Positions 27,508 to 40,885 of a stretch of DNA of 64,000 nt are shown one piece after another. Made by a program: the position numbers and the translations under genes. Below the pieces are notes generated by a model. It did not search any database, had not been told where the DNA came from, and saw only the letters and a program-made list of their open reading frames with translations. The DNA lies in assembly GCA_020086605.1 (NCBI GenBank), contig JACBWW010000004.1, positions 31,178,034-31,242,033 on the forward strand. Direction: 5' to 3'. This DNA comes from Lanius collurio. Lineage: Eukaryota > Chordata > Aves > Passeriformes > Laniidae. Numbering within the stretch: the stretch's first letter is position 1; each line of letters starts with the position of its first letter.

Positions 27508-28839
27508 CCTTGTTAAATGAGGGAAAGGGAGGGATGCTGTGGTTTTGAGAAAAAAACACATGTAAAACAAAGTTATTCACTTTGCTTAAACACTACTGAA
27601 AGAAGCTCAGACACCATGGTGGGAAAGACAGTGCAGGAATCTATGAAGTACCAAATTATATGGCATGTTGAAAATCAGGACTGTTGAACCTTTCTTCCTA
27701 ATTTTGCCAGCTTGTGTAGCTTTAAAAAGACTTTGCAGTCTTTCTGCATTTACTATCACTCTTCCCAGAATGCCACATTATTTGTTTGTTTTACAAACAA
27801 TAGTCTGTGGTAAAGTTGTTCACTAAAATTGACAAAAATACAATATTTGAAGAAGTGGTGGGCTGAAGGCCACAAGGAAGTTCAGTAGCTGAACTTTGGT
27901 TAGCTCCAAATGCTGAAGTCCACATGTAAACTCTTCTGTCACACTATACTTTTTCTGTATTTTAGGAGCTCAGTATGCAGATTGTACTAAACTTCAACAT
28001 TCCCTGTCACAAAAGTGTCACCAATCTACACATACAATAATAGGACACCAAATGTTCCTTCTGAAAATTAGGTTCAAGTTACCTTAAGGAGGATGATATT
28101 AAAAAAAAAAAAACAACAAAAAAGATTTTTAAAGAAAGCTGTCTGTAAGCTGCCTCTGATTTTTTCTTAAATGTTTATTAATTACATTTTCTTACATACT
28201 GTGTGAGAGGAACAGTTAAAAAATTAACTGATTAATATATGTATATCAGAACTCTGAAAATGTAAGGCACCATAAATTCTTTAGCTCTATTTAGCTATTT
28301 ATCATTATAATTTAGATAACATAAATATAATGCCACTACCTTGGGAAAAGTCCATGGACTAGTGGCTCTCAACAAGATCAAGAATACTTCAGATCAGTGG
28401 AAATACTCCTGAAAAACATGGTAAGCAAGAAATACAAAGAACTGGTAGGCATATGCAAATTTTTAATCCCAATACATATTTTTAATGCTATAATCACTAA
28501 ATGGTTCAATGGCTACAATTGTAACTGATTTCTTTCTGGAATTTACCTCTCATTATGCATTACAGGAGTGCAGTATCCTTTAAAGGAACACACTCTGCTA
28601 CTACCAATGTGTCTACATGTAATTTCAAAAACTTTGGAGTTTTGGAAGTTTGTACACCTGCTTTCAGGAGCCTGCATCAATCCCTGCACCACACTGGTTT
28701 CACAGGGAATATTTTATAAAATATGAGAGTAGTCCCACAGTACTATGAAATACATATGCAAGACTATCAAGAAATCAAAACATAAATATTCTTTTTAGTA
28801 GTAGATACTCTGATTAAGACTTAAGTGAATGACCCTTGA

Positions 28840-29270
28840 GGAGCACCAAGGGGCTGCTCCAGGAGATTCTGAAGGTTGGCAGGGCAGGGCCTTTACCAGC
28901 GGGGACTGGTCCCAACACACCCAGTGAGGAAGGAAGGCTGGCCAGGGGGGCAGCTCAAAACCCAGGCACCTCTATGGGATGAGGTCAGGCTGAAGTTGGG
29001 GGGGGAAGAAAAGTTCGTGGTTTGGGGTCAAGATCAAGTGCTGAGCATAGGCATGACTGCAGCACAGCTGCAATGTAGCTCAGGCAGGGCCAAGTTCAAG
29101 AGCCTCAACTTAAAGCACCTTGCAAGAAAATGTTGCAGAAGCCCCTGCCCATGAGGCTTGGTTTGGCAGGTGACTTCCACTAAAGCTTCTTCTGCCTCTC
29201 CTTCCCCAAGATTACCAGCTGTGCTTTCTTTAAGCTGTCTCCAAGCCCAGACAGAGAAACCACCTAGAAG
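28840..29270. other. G+C-richer block of unknown origin
   Basis: A roughly 430-bp patch distinctly richer in G+C and purine runs (GGGGGG at 28946 and eight Gs near 29000) than its flanks. It keeps open frames on both strands (+ strand 28876-29154, - strand 29034-29273), but neither protein shows a known motif or splice context. It may be an old mobile-element fragment or a regulatory patch. Confidence 0.3.
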
Positions 29271-32200
29271 CACTCAGAGTCCTAACAACAACAAACAAGA
29301 AAAGACATACTGACAGCATGGACTGCAAAGTAATATTCATAGCTTGGTTGAATTTGGTGTAATAACAGAAATAAAGACAGGAATTTGAAACAATATGCTG
29401 TAATATTTTTTGGTCTTAGCATAACTTTAATGTTATTTACTAGGAATTAGTATTACAGACAATAATCTAGGCTGTTCCTTTTGTACTCTAGGTAGACTGA
29501 TTTCTTATTGAAGCATGCAGAAGTTAATTAATTCAATCAATAGGCTAATTAATAATATAAAAATAAAATTCGTCCCATTGACATCAAGAAACTAATCATG
29601 ATTGATGGTACATTTTGTATAAATATTTGCAGGATTCTGGAGTATTTGTGTTATGTATTATTTATATATGCAAGATATATATATCTGTGTATGTATGTAG
29701 AATATACATATATAGAAGAGCATCCTTAAAATCATCTCTCACGACGAACATCAGCTAGGAACTTCTTCTGAGCTTCAGGAGCTGATATATTACAAGTAGC
29801 AATTGCAAAGCCCTTTTAAAATCATTTAACACAATCATTCAAGTAACTTTCAGCCCAAATAGGTTTCAGTGACAATGACTCAGAACCATTGCAATTAAAT
29901 TGAAACATATGCTACATAAATCTAGGGGCAGCAGGGGAATCAAAAAGCAAGCACTTGCTAACACCAAGTTCCATCAGTAGCCTGTGGTAGTCTCTTGGGA
30001 AGATTCAACTCTATTCCATCACATAAATAAATTATAGAACAGCAAGGGAACATAAACCACAGTGGGACACACCAACATGTATAAATAAGACATATGTAAC
30101 AGGCAGGTACCAAATAGAGAGGATAATCTGTACCATGTAATTATGCACCTTGATGACCTTATCTGTCCCTCTACTCCTTAATCCTTCTTTACTGTCACTC
30201 CATGGTTGCCTGTGCTGGCAGTTTGCATTGGTGCAAACCAAGCTGCAGAGCTTTTTCTGTCATCACCATTACACTGTAGAGTTTTTGCTGAATTGCTGTG
30301 CAGTTTTTACTCTTCTCAGACTCACTAGCAAGTTGCATCATACTGATTTGCATGCCTAGACTCCAGTAGTATTTTGGCAGTCCTCCAAGATTCCTTTCAA
30401 CACCAAGCTGTGACCTCTCCCAACCAGCTGATCTGTTTATCTCTGTGATCTCTGAATATTCCTTATATTTCATATAAAGTACAGAGCATATTCCATTATA
30501 AGGAAAACTAAATCAGTTACTCTCTTTATGTTTATTAGTACAAATCTCATTGTGGAGTTTGTTCTTTTTTCCTCCCCTTATCCTTTTTTAATAGAAACTT
30601 TACAGTTTTTTTTCCTGTCAGTGGGAACCTTAAAAGGCCTGTACTTGTAGTACAATCTACAACAATTTTTTTTACATTTCTACAGAGGGCATACCAACAG
30701 CCCTACCTGGAATGTGGTATTCCAAGGCAGGAGTGCTTCCCAAATATGGATGCAATTATACTATGTATATGGTCCACTAAGCATATGAGCATTACTAATA
30801 TTTTTCTGTTAGCCAAGAAACATACCTTCATAGCTGCCACAAGACTGCCAGCCTGAAGAAAATGCAGCAATTCCAACAGGAAGCAAGGAAGTTTCTTATC
30901 AATGCATCTCAGACATTTTGCAAATAGTCTCAAAACCCTCCCCTCCTACATACTAAGGAGGATCTTTCCTCACTTGCAAATGTGTACTCCTCCCTCATTT
31001 CCCCCCACCCCTGCTCCTGCAGAGATTTCTCCAGCTCCTTGAAGCCACAGTGGACTGAGAAAGGAAAGGATAATATCTGGAGGAGGCTAATGTAACCAAG
31101 AACTACTGCAGAAGAGACAGAAGTACACATGATCCATGAAGGCAACCATGGAGAAAGAATTCAAATACCAAGCTCAAGTATTCTGTCTCAGCTGGATTTA
31201 CCGTAGTGTCTGTTTATAGGTACTTGTAAGTTAGTTTCTTTACTCTTTCCTCATATGCATGAGAGGCATCCTCCAATATCACTACTGCCTCAAGCAATAA
31301 AAAACCCAATCTTGTTCTCAACAGAATCTCTTCCCCACAAGAAGTGCTCTGAATATATTGTCTTTGTGGTGCTACTAACAAGAAACAGCAGAAACCCACC
31401 CTGCTCAAGGCAGGGAGTAGCAAATCCACTGTCCACTAACAATCACCATAGAACCATGAGTTTGGGCTTCACATATCAACATGCATCACAGAAAAGATGG
31501 AGAAAACTTATCACTTCTAGAGTTTCTCAAGAATGGGAAGTGGTTCAGGAAATTTGCATCCAAAAACTGCAGGGGAAAAAACTGCGCAACTAAGAAAAAT
31601 ACCAAAAGAACCCTTCTCAAAAACACACACAAAACACTGACCATACAGACATCCCTCAAACCTCCTCCTATCTTGAAATTATGACTAGTAAGAAAAGTTA
31701 TCAAGTTAGAGGATCATCATTCTTAGCATCTGTACTGCTAAGAAAACAAATGTTACTGCTGTTCAGTTCAAGTGACTACAGCAGTTGGATGTTTGGGGTT
31801 TTCTTCCTTTTGGTGAAAGCTTAGTGGAAGCTCTTGAAAGATGAAGCGGGGGGGCTCTTGGCTGAGGAGCGGAAGACATCAGAAGTTCAAGGCAACACAG
31901 AGGACAAGAAAGAGAACTTCATAACAACAAAATATTGCCACAATCCGTTATGAAAGATGATTTTCTAATTGCAGGGTGGAGCTTTGCTGTGCAGGAAGCA
32001 CACACAGAAATCAACATGGACATAAAAAATTAGATAATAGAGTTAAACAGGAACATATTTTTTGAGAGTATTGTTATTAAAAATTACAGCTCTCTCCTAC
32101 TGCATGTGCTTCAGTCTCAGAGTCATCAGCTGTCATTCAAATATTGCCAGCAGACCCTGGGCTACAATTCTTTCAGTTTGCTCCAGAGAACAGCATCTAG

Positions 32201-35200
32201 AGTTTATTTCTCTGACATCCAAACAAAATTCTGGCAGGTCATTTCAGCCTCCAAATTGTCGTGCTGGAAACAGTGAGAAAAGACTATTTGTAGAAAGACT
32301 ATCACAAGTTCACTTGGACAAGTGCACCTAACACAAGCTCCTTGATTTGTAGACCTAGTCTCTCCAACTAGTCATATATTGCTATAATTAAAATATCCAA
32401 TATTTTTGCCAGAACTAAGATACAGCATATTTATTCCTGTCAATTAGCATTCAAAATTATATTTTAAATTAATGTGATTTGCAGTGTTTGCAAAGCTGGT
32501 ACCCATTAAGTTACCTAGAGGTGTGTACTGTTAGTACTATCTTGCATGGCACACTACAGAAAGCTGCACAAAAAACAGAAAAAAAGGCATCCAGACAAGT
32601 TCTCATTTCCTCAGTAGGTGTACAAATTATATCCCCAAAATGCCTTGGGAGACTATCATTCAGAAATGGTAGAAAGCCTCTTTACTGCCTACCAGCTATT
32701 CTGGGTAGGACACAGCATGCAGTTATAATCTGAAGCCAGTTTTGCTGAGCTGCTTCAGCCTTACCAGTTACCAGTTGTTGATAATTCTCCAAAAGACAGC
32801 CCTCACAATGATCCTGCAGCTGTTTAACAGAGTCAGAACAGTTGTTGTCTAAGTTTCACATGTTCAATAAAACTCTTTATCACCCATGGTAATAAGGGCA
32901 AGTACAGTCTCCTAGAATACAGTAACATTCATTCCATCCAGGCCAGTTGTGCTTACTGATCCCTCCTCTTTTCCATAGAGGAAACAGCTGAATGTCTCTG
33001 CAAATGCTCATTTCCAGGCCAGGGGAACACAACAGCTGATTTACTGATATCATTGTCATTAATAACTGACTGATAACAACCAAGTGCTGTAAATTTCCAG
33101 CACATTCACATGCTGAATGGATGAGAAGCTTTCTACTAATATCCACCAGCCCTGAAACAAGCCCTACACAAAGCTCCAAAAATATGCCTTTGGTTGTCTT
33201 GAGACTTTGCAAATCTACATAGCCTTCTTTGATGAACCAGTACGTGCTTTTCAGAAATAGCACTTCAGAAATATGATGCTAGTGCAAGAAAAGTTCTTTC
33301 AGAAGCAGCTTCCTCCTCATTCATTTTCCTCCTGGTTTACACCTGTCTTTATTCCCCTTTCATCAGCTTTCACCTTTATCTACATCCCAAATAGGTTTTT
33401 CCACAGTTAAATTGAAACCCACAACATGGATTTTTCAATTCTATTTGATCAAGGATTAGCATACCAAGGAATCTTACAAGGAAGATACACTGCATACACC
33501 ATGTATGACTTCCCACAGCCCCATACACATACCTCATATGAACAATTTTTTTCTGCTTCTAGAACACCCATTTCTTTTTGTGTTTCTATAAACCATTAAC
33601 ATTAGTTCCTCTAGCATAAGGGTGTATTAATTAAAAATACAGAGCAGTTTTCCAATGAATTTGAATTTCAGTTATGAAAAAGAATAGGAATACTGTAAAG
33701 CATTCTATAATATTAGGATTTCACTATGCAGCACAGTCTGTCACCCACTGCTGCCTCTTGCTCTGATGCAGCAATCAGTAGCATTTTCAACAAATGATGC
33801 TCATATGTTTTCTGTCCTTGATTCAGACAGAAACACTTGTCTTGACCATATGCTGCCAGCAATTTTAAACTAAAGAAACATATCTTAGCACAGTTCAAGT
33901 TTGATTGTACGAGAATAATTTTGTGTTCTGAATAAGTCATTTGAGCTTTTGAGACCACATTTCTTCCTTTGCCACTTTTTTCAGGGTGGTCTAGTATCTT
34001 GGAATCTCACATAATGCAGCTTAGTTTACAACAACCTCAGTTCTTTCTTTCCGCTAAATGTTGCTAATTTCCATGCATGTAAGTTATGAAACCAATAAAA
34101 ATAAGGGATAACTTGAATTTAATAACTTTTTTTCAAATCTTGAAGTACATTTTAGAAAAACTGGGAAAGTCAGCAGTAAGAAAAAATGCTTTCAAGATTA
34201 TCAGAATTCTTCATGTAAAAACCCTTCCATGTTTCCTGTTTTGAATTACAATTTTGGCCTACAAAGCATATACAACAACTATAGGCCATAACAATGACAT
34301 TTTAACTTTTAAGTGGTTATGTTTTATATTACACTGGGAAAATTCAAGGTCTTTTTGTCATGAAATAGTCATATCTGAATCTTAGAGTATGAGAGAAAAA
34401 ACACACTTATATTAATACTTCACTGGTTGCAGATTTTGGAAAGAGTACTAGTAAAACCTTTTTTTTTTTTATGTATAACTGGGAGATATCATTAAATGAA
34501 AATGGCATACAAGGCAATAAAGAAAGAAACCTCCTACACAGACGTAGGATGCTTATCTAGCAGTATGGTTCTAAAATAGAAGTTCTTATTTTCCCCAAGT
34601 GTTCTGCAGTAAAAAATGAAAGATGTGATCCTGACATGACACTGTGCAGCAGCAAGAGCATTTTCATCTATAATATGCTCAGGTAATTTATAAACATTAA
34701 ATAAGTAGTTATGCCAAAATGGATTTAAGAAACTGTCACTAACAAAATAAAGACAACAGGAAGATCATTCTCTGCAACAAATTTCTTTTCTTAAGGATGA
34801 AGAGAAGGCACATACAGATAAGGAACAAAAATCATGAATTAAAGTTTATGATGATCAAACAAAATAATTAGTATCAGATTAAACTGACAACATATTTGGC
34901 TCACTTTTTATGGTATTAGAAGGTTTTATAAAATAGAAAATGATTAAAGGTCAGGCCCAACATTTATGGGAAAAACTTCTGAGCCTGTGTTTTCTTCACA
35001 GAAGTCACATATCAAGGTGTGTTATTGTCATATTATATTTTTTTAATTAAAACAAAGTAAGTTTTTTGCCTTAAAATGAATGAGAGTCTTTAAGATGTGT
35101 CCTACAGATAGTCTTCTGTGTAAATCTACAAAACCAGTAGTTTTGACTAGCAAAGTATGTTTATAGAGCAAAGCTTCCTTACCATCACAAAAATTGTTAA

Positions 35201-37236
35201 AGACAGAGCAAATCCAAATCCTACCGATGCCCTTTGGCCTGTAAGAACCCAGATGAAGGTTTTAAAACTGTGACAAAGAAAGATAGGTCGAGACATTACC
35301 AAGCGTGAAACATCAGAAAAACAAGTTACCATTAAAACTAGCAATTGTTTCTTATCTGTATACTTACTCATACAGACAAAGCCCACTTTGTGATTTGGCA
35401 GTAATTAGCATCAGAAGACATTAGTCTCATATGACAGCTTAGTGTCACCTGCAAAACTTTCCCACAAATATCCCTGCCCCAAGCTAATGCTCAGTCCATA
35501 AGGGATACATTGTGGGGTTTGTTTCTTTTTACAAAAGAGGACCTGCATGAAAAAAAATTGCAAAAGCAGAATCAACTCAGAAGTGGATGGCATAACTTGA
35601 GTTGGATGACAACTTCCTTTCCACAATTGTCTACCCTTTCTGACGTCTTCAGCCAACAGGGAGTTGAGCTGCTCACAAATCACCTTTAAACTGGCTCCAC
35701 AGCACAGAATGTCACTCTGACATGAAGTCAGCTGAATAGCTCAGTTCAACCTCAGCAGCTGTCTGAAGCTAAAATTTTTCTATTCGTATATTGCATCACT
35801 TTTGCTGATTCAAAGAGTCACTGCCAACAGTGGTAATGACCTAAGGTGTTATTGTCCTCTGCTGAAGCTACTGCATCCACAGATTAGCTGCCAGAACAAA
35901 TCATCTGCAAACTCCTAAAATATTTCATGCAAACATACATGGATTAGCTCAAATTACACTCAACAGCACTTCATGCTGTTGGCTGACATTGCATCTTGTG
36001 AACAAGGGAGGTTTCTCGTTGTCTGGTCTCCTAGCTCAGCAACAACGGCAAGACACTTAACTGAAGGTTAGTAAATTAATAGTTTAGAAAACCAGAAACA
36101 TCAAATCTACCAGAGATGACTTTGCAATAATTTTTCTTGCTGCAACCTGAAGCAGTGCTTTAGAATTTGTAGGATAAGCAAACTGAAGAGGGTTTTGTTA
36201 CCTAAAAATACAGGGTTCACCAAGTTCTTCCACAAGGCCTCTTTATCAGTGGAGAAACACCTTTTCTCAAGATACCTCACTTCTCTGAAGAATAGATTAA
36301 AAATGTTTCTCTATCTTTCTCTACCCTTAGAAAAATGCTTCCCCACAGCAGAAGATGACACTTTACTTTCCTATTGTATAAGAGATATACTACATAAAAA
36401 ATAAAGATTTAAATTGTGCTGGATTTGAGTAATCTAACTGAGCATTTCTCTTCACAAATTCCATGAAGGATGTTTCTTGAGAGACCTCGTAGACCACTTT
36501 GCTCTGTACAAATTCAGGCTAAAGAGTCTGCTGTTACTTCGAGCCCATGCATACCCAGGGAGTTTTTATTGCCAAAGCACACCTGCACTTCACTTACACA
36601 AGCAACATCTGTGTTATTCATCTAGACAGATTTAAAAACTATTTATGATAGTGACGTTAATTAAAAATAATAAAGAAAAGGCACATATCTGTCAAGAGTG
36701 AGCTACCCATGAAGGAGGCAATGTGTAAAAGGTGAATTATTATGGCATACAGTCATAAATATGACCCATGAGTGCAGAAAATCTTCAAAATTGGATTACT
36801 TTGTACTTTAAAAACATCGAAGCCTCACAGTGTAAGCAGAATATTTAAGTTTGTTGCTTCTACATTAAGAGCAGGTAAACAGGAACCAGAAGGTAATTTG
36901 GAATCAGTTAGACAGTTAATTTTAAAGGAAGGGGGGAAAAAAAGAAAGTCTCCATACTTCAATTTTTGAATTTTATTTTAACTATTGGTTTTGGCTTCAC
37001 TGAAATTGATGACAATATGATATTAACCACTCTCAACATGACAGCTGTTTCACTTTTATACTTTGTCCAAGCTTACACATAATTTTGGGACCTAATGACT
37101 TTTTATCCACGAGCCTCTTCTTTTCTCCCTCTTTGTTCTAACAGGATCAAATGGGAATTTTTTATCCCACCATGTGGTCAAGAAATGTTTTTGCTTTCTC
37201 AAATTTGCCTGAAGTTTGTCAGAGGATACCTTGAAG

Positions 37237-37271
37237 ATCTGTTCAGTGAAGTAGGGCTCCACTGAACAGAT
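37237..37271. repeat. Perfect 12-bp inverted repeat (hairpin)
   Basis: ATCTGTTCAGTG and CACTGAACAGAT are perfect complements across an 11-nt loop. The total length is too short for a typical microRNA precursor unless the flanks also pair, which I do not see. Confidence 0.6.
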
Positions 37272-38884
37272 TTGAATTCCCTATTTGGGTAGGCAGCAAT
37301 GGTTTGTTGTCCATGACCACAACCATCTTCCAGCTTAAACACATCCTCCATTTCATCTCTGCCCCATCTCTGACTGACTTTAAAATGATAATATGGATGT
37401 TGATTTAGACTTGTTTATAAATGGTAACAGCCCTTAATATCTCTTCTGTAACAATTATTCCACAATGGCCTGCTTGTGTAGACAGATTTATTTCACATAT
37501 GGGGTAACTTTGCAGTTTAGTTCAGTCTGAGGTGAATCAATGCAAACCACAAAAAAGCATTTTTAGAGTAATAAAAGTATCCACAAGGCAAGTCGGTGCA
37601 GAATAGCTACTATACTTTAAATTCACACCTGAGTTTATTTTACAACAGATTCACTTAAAAAGTACTTAACGAAAGAGAAAAGGCAGAGTGAGGGGATGTG
37701 CATGACCATAAAGGTTAAACAGCAAAATACAGATCATTGCTGCAACTATCTCCCAGGATAACCTTGTTTGCAGAGGAAACACAATCATCCTGCACCAGGC
37801 AGGAGAAGGTGTGGTTGTACAGAGATTCTGAAATACTATTTAATATGTTTGGGTTAAGGGTCTAGGGAGGTTTTTCTGTAACTTTATCAAACACCAGAAG
37901 TTGTATTGTCATTATATGATATAATACAGGGGTAAAAAATATATGTACATTTGCCAAAATACAACATATCTTTTTTCTTTCCCCACTTTCCTTTCAATTA
38001 TTACTAGTCATTGAGATACACAACTTCTAAATGAGCAGGAAGCTCTCCAGTATTACATTTCATAATATTTTCCTATTTGCTCATGTAGTGACCTGTGACA
38101 TTGTTTTCTGAAATAATTATTTTTGTAATTGTGCTGCTCTTTTCTTGCACAAGTAGGAGGTGAGTCAGTGCTCATTCATTTGAACGCAGGCCTCCTACAC
38201 ACAAGATGTGCCCATTTGAAACTGTCAAGATGATTTCAACCCTGAAGACTTGCTTTCAGTGCATTACACTTGCAATAAGTGCACCTGTCATGAGATCAGC
38301 TGATACAAGCTGGGGAAGAAAAACATATGAAGTATAAATCCCCCTATTAAGATACTTCATTTTCGACCCTCTACACCATTCTGGTTCCAATGATGTTATT
38401 TCAACTAATGTGAAATGCAAAGTTTTGTATATTATGGTGGCACAAATGTAAGTCATTCACTTAAACCTATACTACAGTTTCTGTGGGTCAAGCTACAATA
38501 GAAAGGCTTTGCCTGCCTTTATGTGTCTGTTTGTCCTTACAGGACAGTGATTCACTACAACACAGGATGAGTACTCAGAGTAATCATGTCAGGCAGTACC
38601 AAGACCTGAGCCTCATCCCAGGAAAACTATGGCTCTTGCTACGTTTTTTAAGGAAAGAAACATCTTCATCTGTATTCAAGCACAGAAACAGCATATATAT
38701 AGTAAATACATTATATTGCACACAACAGCAACTTTATTGGAATTTTAGGAATGGCTATAAAACAGCCCTATATTGCAGCAATGAACAAAATCTCATCCAC
38801 TGGAACAAGCGAGGAGCAAATGTCTCCCAGTGTTACACAAAGAAACTGTGCCCTCATAAACTGTAAATGCCTTCTGCCAGCGCC

Positions 38885-39672
38885 TCAGTTTAATAAGGCC
38901 AAGTGCCGGATCCTGCACTTGGGTTACAGTGACTCCCTGCAGTACTGCAGGCCTGGGGAAGAGCGTCTGGAAAGCTGCCTGGAGGAAAAGGACCTGGGGA
39001 TGCTCGTCGATAGCAAAATGAATATCAGCCAATGTATCCCCACGTGGCCAGAGAGGCCAAAGGCATCCTGGCCTGTGTGAGCAATAGTGTGGCCAGCAGG
39101 ACCAGGGCAGTGGTTGCCCCCCTGAACTCAGCACTGCTGAAGCCACGCTTTGAGTGCTGTGCCCAGTTTTGGGCCCATCACAACAAAAAAAGACATTGAG
39201 GTGCTGGAGTTGATCCGTAGAAGGGCAATGTAGGTGGTGAAGGGTCTGGAGCACAAATGTGGTGAGTAGCTGAGGGAGCTGGGGGTGTTTATCCTGGAGA
39301 AAAGAAGACTTGGGGGCCAGGAGGAACCTTATTGGTCTCCACGATTGCCTGGAAGGAGGCTGTAGCCAGGTGAGGTTTGGTCTCCCAGGCAGCCAGCAAC
39401 AGGACAAGATGAAATGGCCTCAAGCTGTGCCAGTGGAGGTCAGGCTGGACATTATGAAGAATTTCTTCACTGAGTGAGTTATTAAGCATTAACTGGAATC
39501 CAGCTGCCTCGGGAAAGCGTGGAGTTGCCATTCCCTGGAGGTGTTCAAGAAACCTAATGTGGCACTTAGTGCCATGTCTAGCTGACAACGTGGTGTTCAG
39601 TGAAAGGCTGGGCTCGGTGCTCTTGGGGGCCTTTTCCAGCCGTAATGATTCTGTGTGATTATGCGATTCAGG
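38885..39672 (+). mobile_element. CR1 LINE fragment, 3' end
   Basis: A 5'-truncated CR1 in + orientation, about 790 bp. It carries the hallmark phrases AATAAGGCCAAGTGCCGGAT and CTGCACTTGGGTTACAGTGA (reverse-transcriptase C-terminal region), GAGCTGGGGGTGTTTATCCT and AGGTCAGGCTGGACATTATG, and ends in GATTCTGTGTGATTATGCGATTC, the ATTCTRTG-type terminal repeats of bird CR1. The reading frame is broken by stops and indels, so it is inactive. Its 3' end touches the CpG island that begins at 39676. An open frame of 204 codons on the opposite strand (38793-39407) is a by-product of the element. Confidence 0.92.
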
Positions 39673-39675
39673 GAC

Positions 39676-40135
39676 TGCTCCACCATCGCCTCACCCGCGC
39701 TCCGTCTCAGGCCACCGCGGCCGGGCTGGGGCATCGCCGCTTTAAGGGTGGGGCTGCCCAGCCTTTCCCTGTTTAAGGTCCGCGCGCGTGCGCGCGGGGC
39801 TGGGGTGGCGCGGGGCGTTCTCTGGGGTGCTCGGGGCCGGCTCAAGGTGAGCGAGGGCTTCGGGGTCTGAGGGGACGCAGCCGTGCCGGGGGGGAACCGG
39901 GGCTTGGCAGAGCTGATACTCTCCTTCCCAGGAGTCGTGTCCTCAGGGATTACCGCCTCCTCGCTGCAGGGCAGGCGGGGGCACAGGTGCGGGAAGTTGG
40001 AGGAGGCTGTTGCCATCGCCCGATCCCTGGAACGGGAGCTCGAATTGAGCTTTACTGAGCTCCCTGATCAAAACGCGTCGCGGGGCGGTGGAGGCATCCC
40101 GGAGGAGAGGAGCGGAGCCCCGGACTAGCCTGTAG
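39676..40135 (+). promoter_or_regulatory. PTGR2: CpG island, likely PTGR2 promoter
   Basis: A sharp CpG-rich segment (for example CCGCGCGCGTGCGCGCGGGG at 39779-39798) without a TATA box, typical of a housekeeping vertebrate promoter. The alternating GCGCGTGCGC resembles an NRF1-type palindrome. A strong + strand splice donor, CTCAAG followed by GTGAGC, ends a putative first exon at 39846. It is the first CpG island upstream of the PTGR2 coding exons on the same strand (start codon 5 kb downstream). It begins within a few bases of the 3' end of a CR1 element. An open frame on the opposite strand (39943-40290) may hint at bidirectional transcription. Confidence 0.65.
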
Positions 40136-40636
40136 GACTGACCTCCCTGCGCTGCCTCTCCCTCTCTGGGGTTCTCTCTCCTGGGCTGTTCTGTCTGCGG
40201 CTCCCGAAAGTGGTAGCGACCTGTCTGCAAGGCTCTCTGCAGGGACTCTTCCACCTTTGGCAGCACTGCTTTAACTTGGTCTTTGGGCATACCTGGGAAC
40301 GTGGGTAGTCAGTAGGCTCTCTGAGATGGCTCGCACGTGGGAGCCTGCAAACTGTATCATAGGCTTCTCAAAAAACCCATCGTGTGATGCTCCTGCCCTC
40401 CTGGGAACAATCTGCATTCCTTATGTGAAATTATGCTAAGAAGAAATAGGCCTTATGTATATATATCATATACAAATAAGGTATTTTAAACAATTTTCAT
40501 CGACTCCAATGCAATGCAACTATTAAAAAAAAAAAAAAAAAGTCCAAAATGTGGTACCTGAAAGTTTTTAGATATTTTTTTGGCACCTAAATCTGAAAAA
40601 GTAAAATTTATAAAGTCCTATTGTGTGTAGATATGA

Positions 40637-40885
40637 ATGTGTTTACCAGTGGAACTTTTGCTCCGTAGGTCAGTGAAATCTGATAAAAAGCTGAAAGATA
40701 TTAGGCTTCTTAGGAATATAAAAAAAGAGATGGCTGGATCAAGATCCTACAACTACTGTCACTCTTTTTCATCTGCTTCTGTCTTGGGGGAAAGATTGAA
40801 GCCTGCCCTCAACTCTTACAGTGTGTCAGAAAATACACATGAAGAAAATGCTATGGGAGGAACTTCTCATCAGATAATTCAGTGA
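40637..40885 (+). other. Unassigned ORF with possible acceptor at 40668
   Basis: An 82-codon open frame ending in TGA. A plausible splice acceptor (TTTTGCTCCGTAG) puts an exon start at 40669, and downstream sequence in frame reads KSDKKLKDIRLLRNIKKEM and further Ser/Asn-rich residues. The product is basic at its start and matches no family I recognise. No good donor lies before the stop, so it would be a terminal exon or an untranslated exon. It may simply be chance. Confidence 0.2.

Larger units (their letters stand above)
26856..38884. other. Intergenic, no gene seen
   Basis: Twelve kilobases of A+T-rich DNA without recognisable exons. Longer open frames (for example 127 codons on the - strand at 32880-33263) lack codon bias, splice signals and recognisable motifs. 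Two hairpins (27473 and 37237) and a G+C-richer block (28840-29270) are listed separately. Confidence 0.45.

Noticed and set aside
32880..33263. 127-codon - strand frame
   Set aside because: A+T-rich codons, no splice context and no family resemblance; probably chance.
38793..39407. 204-codon open frame on the - strand, the longest in the window
   Set aside because: It is antisense to the CR1 element at 38885-39672 and owes its length to the element's G+C-rich composition; no independent protein similarity.
39597..40016. 139-codon Pro/Arg-rich frame on the - strand
   Set aside because: It runs from the CR1 tail through the CpG island; low-complexity makeup is typical of open frames in G+C-rich promoter DNA.
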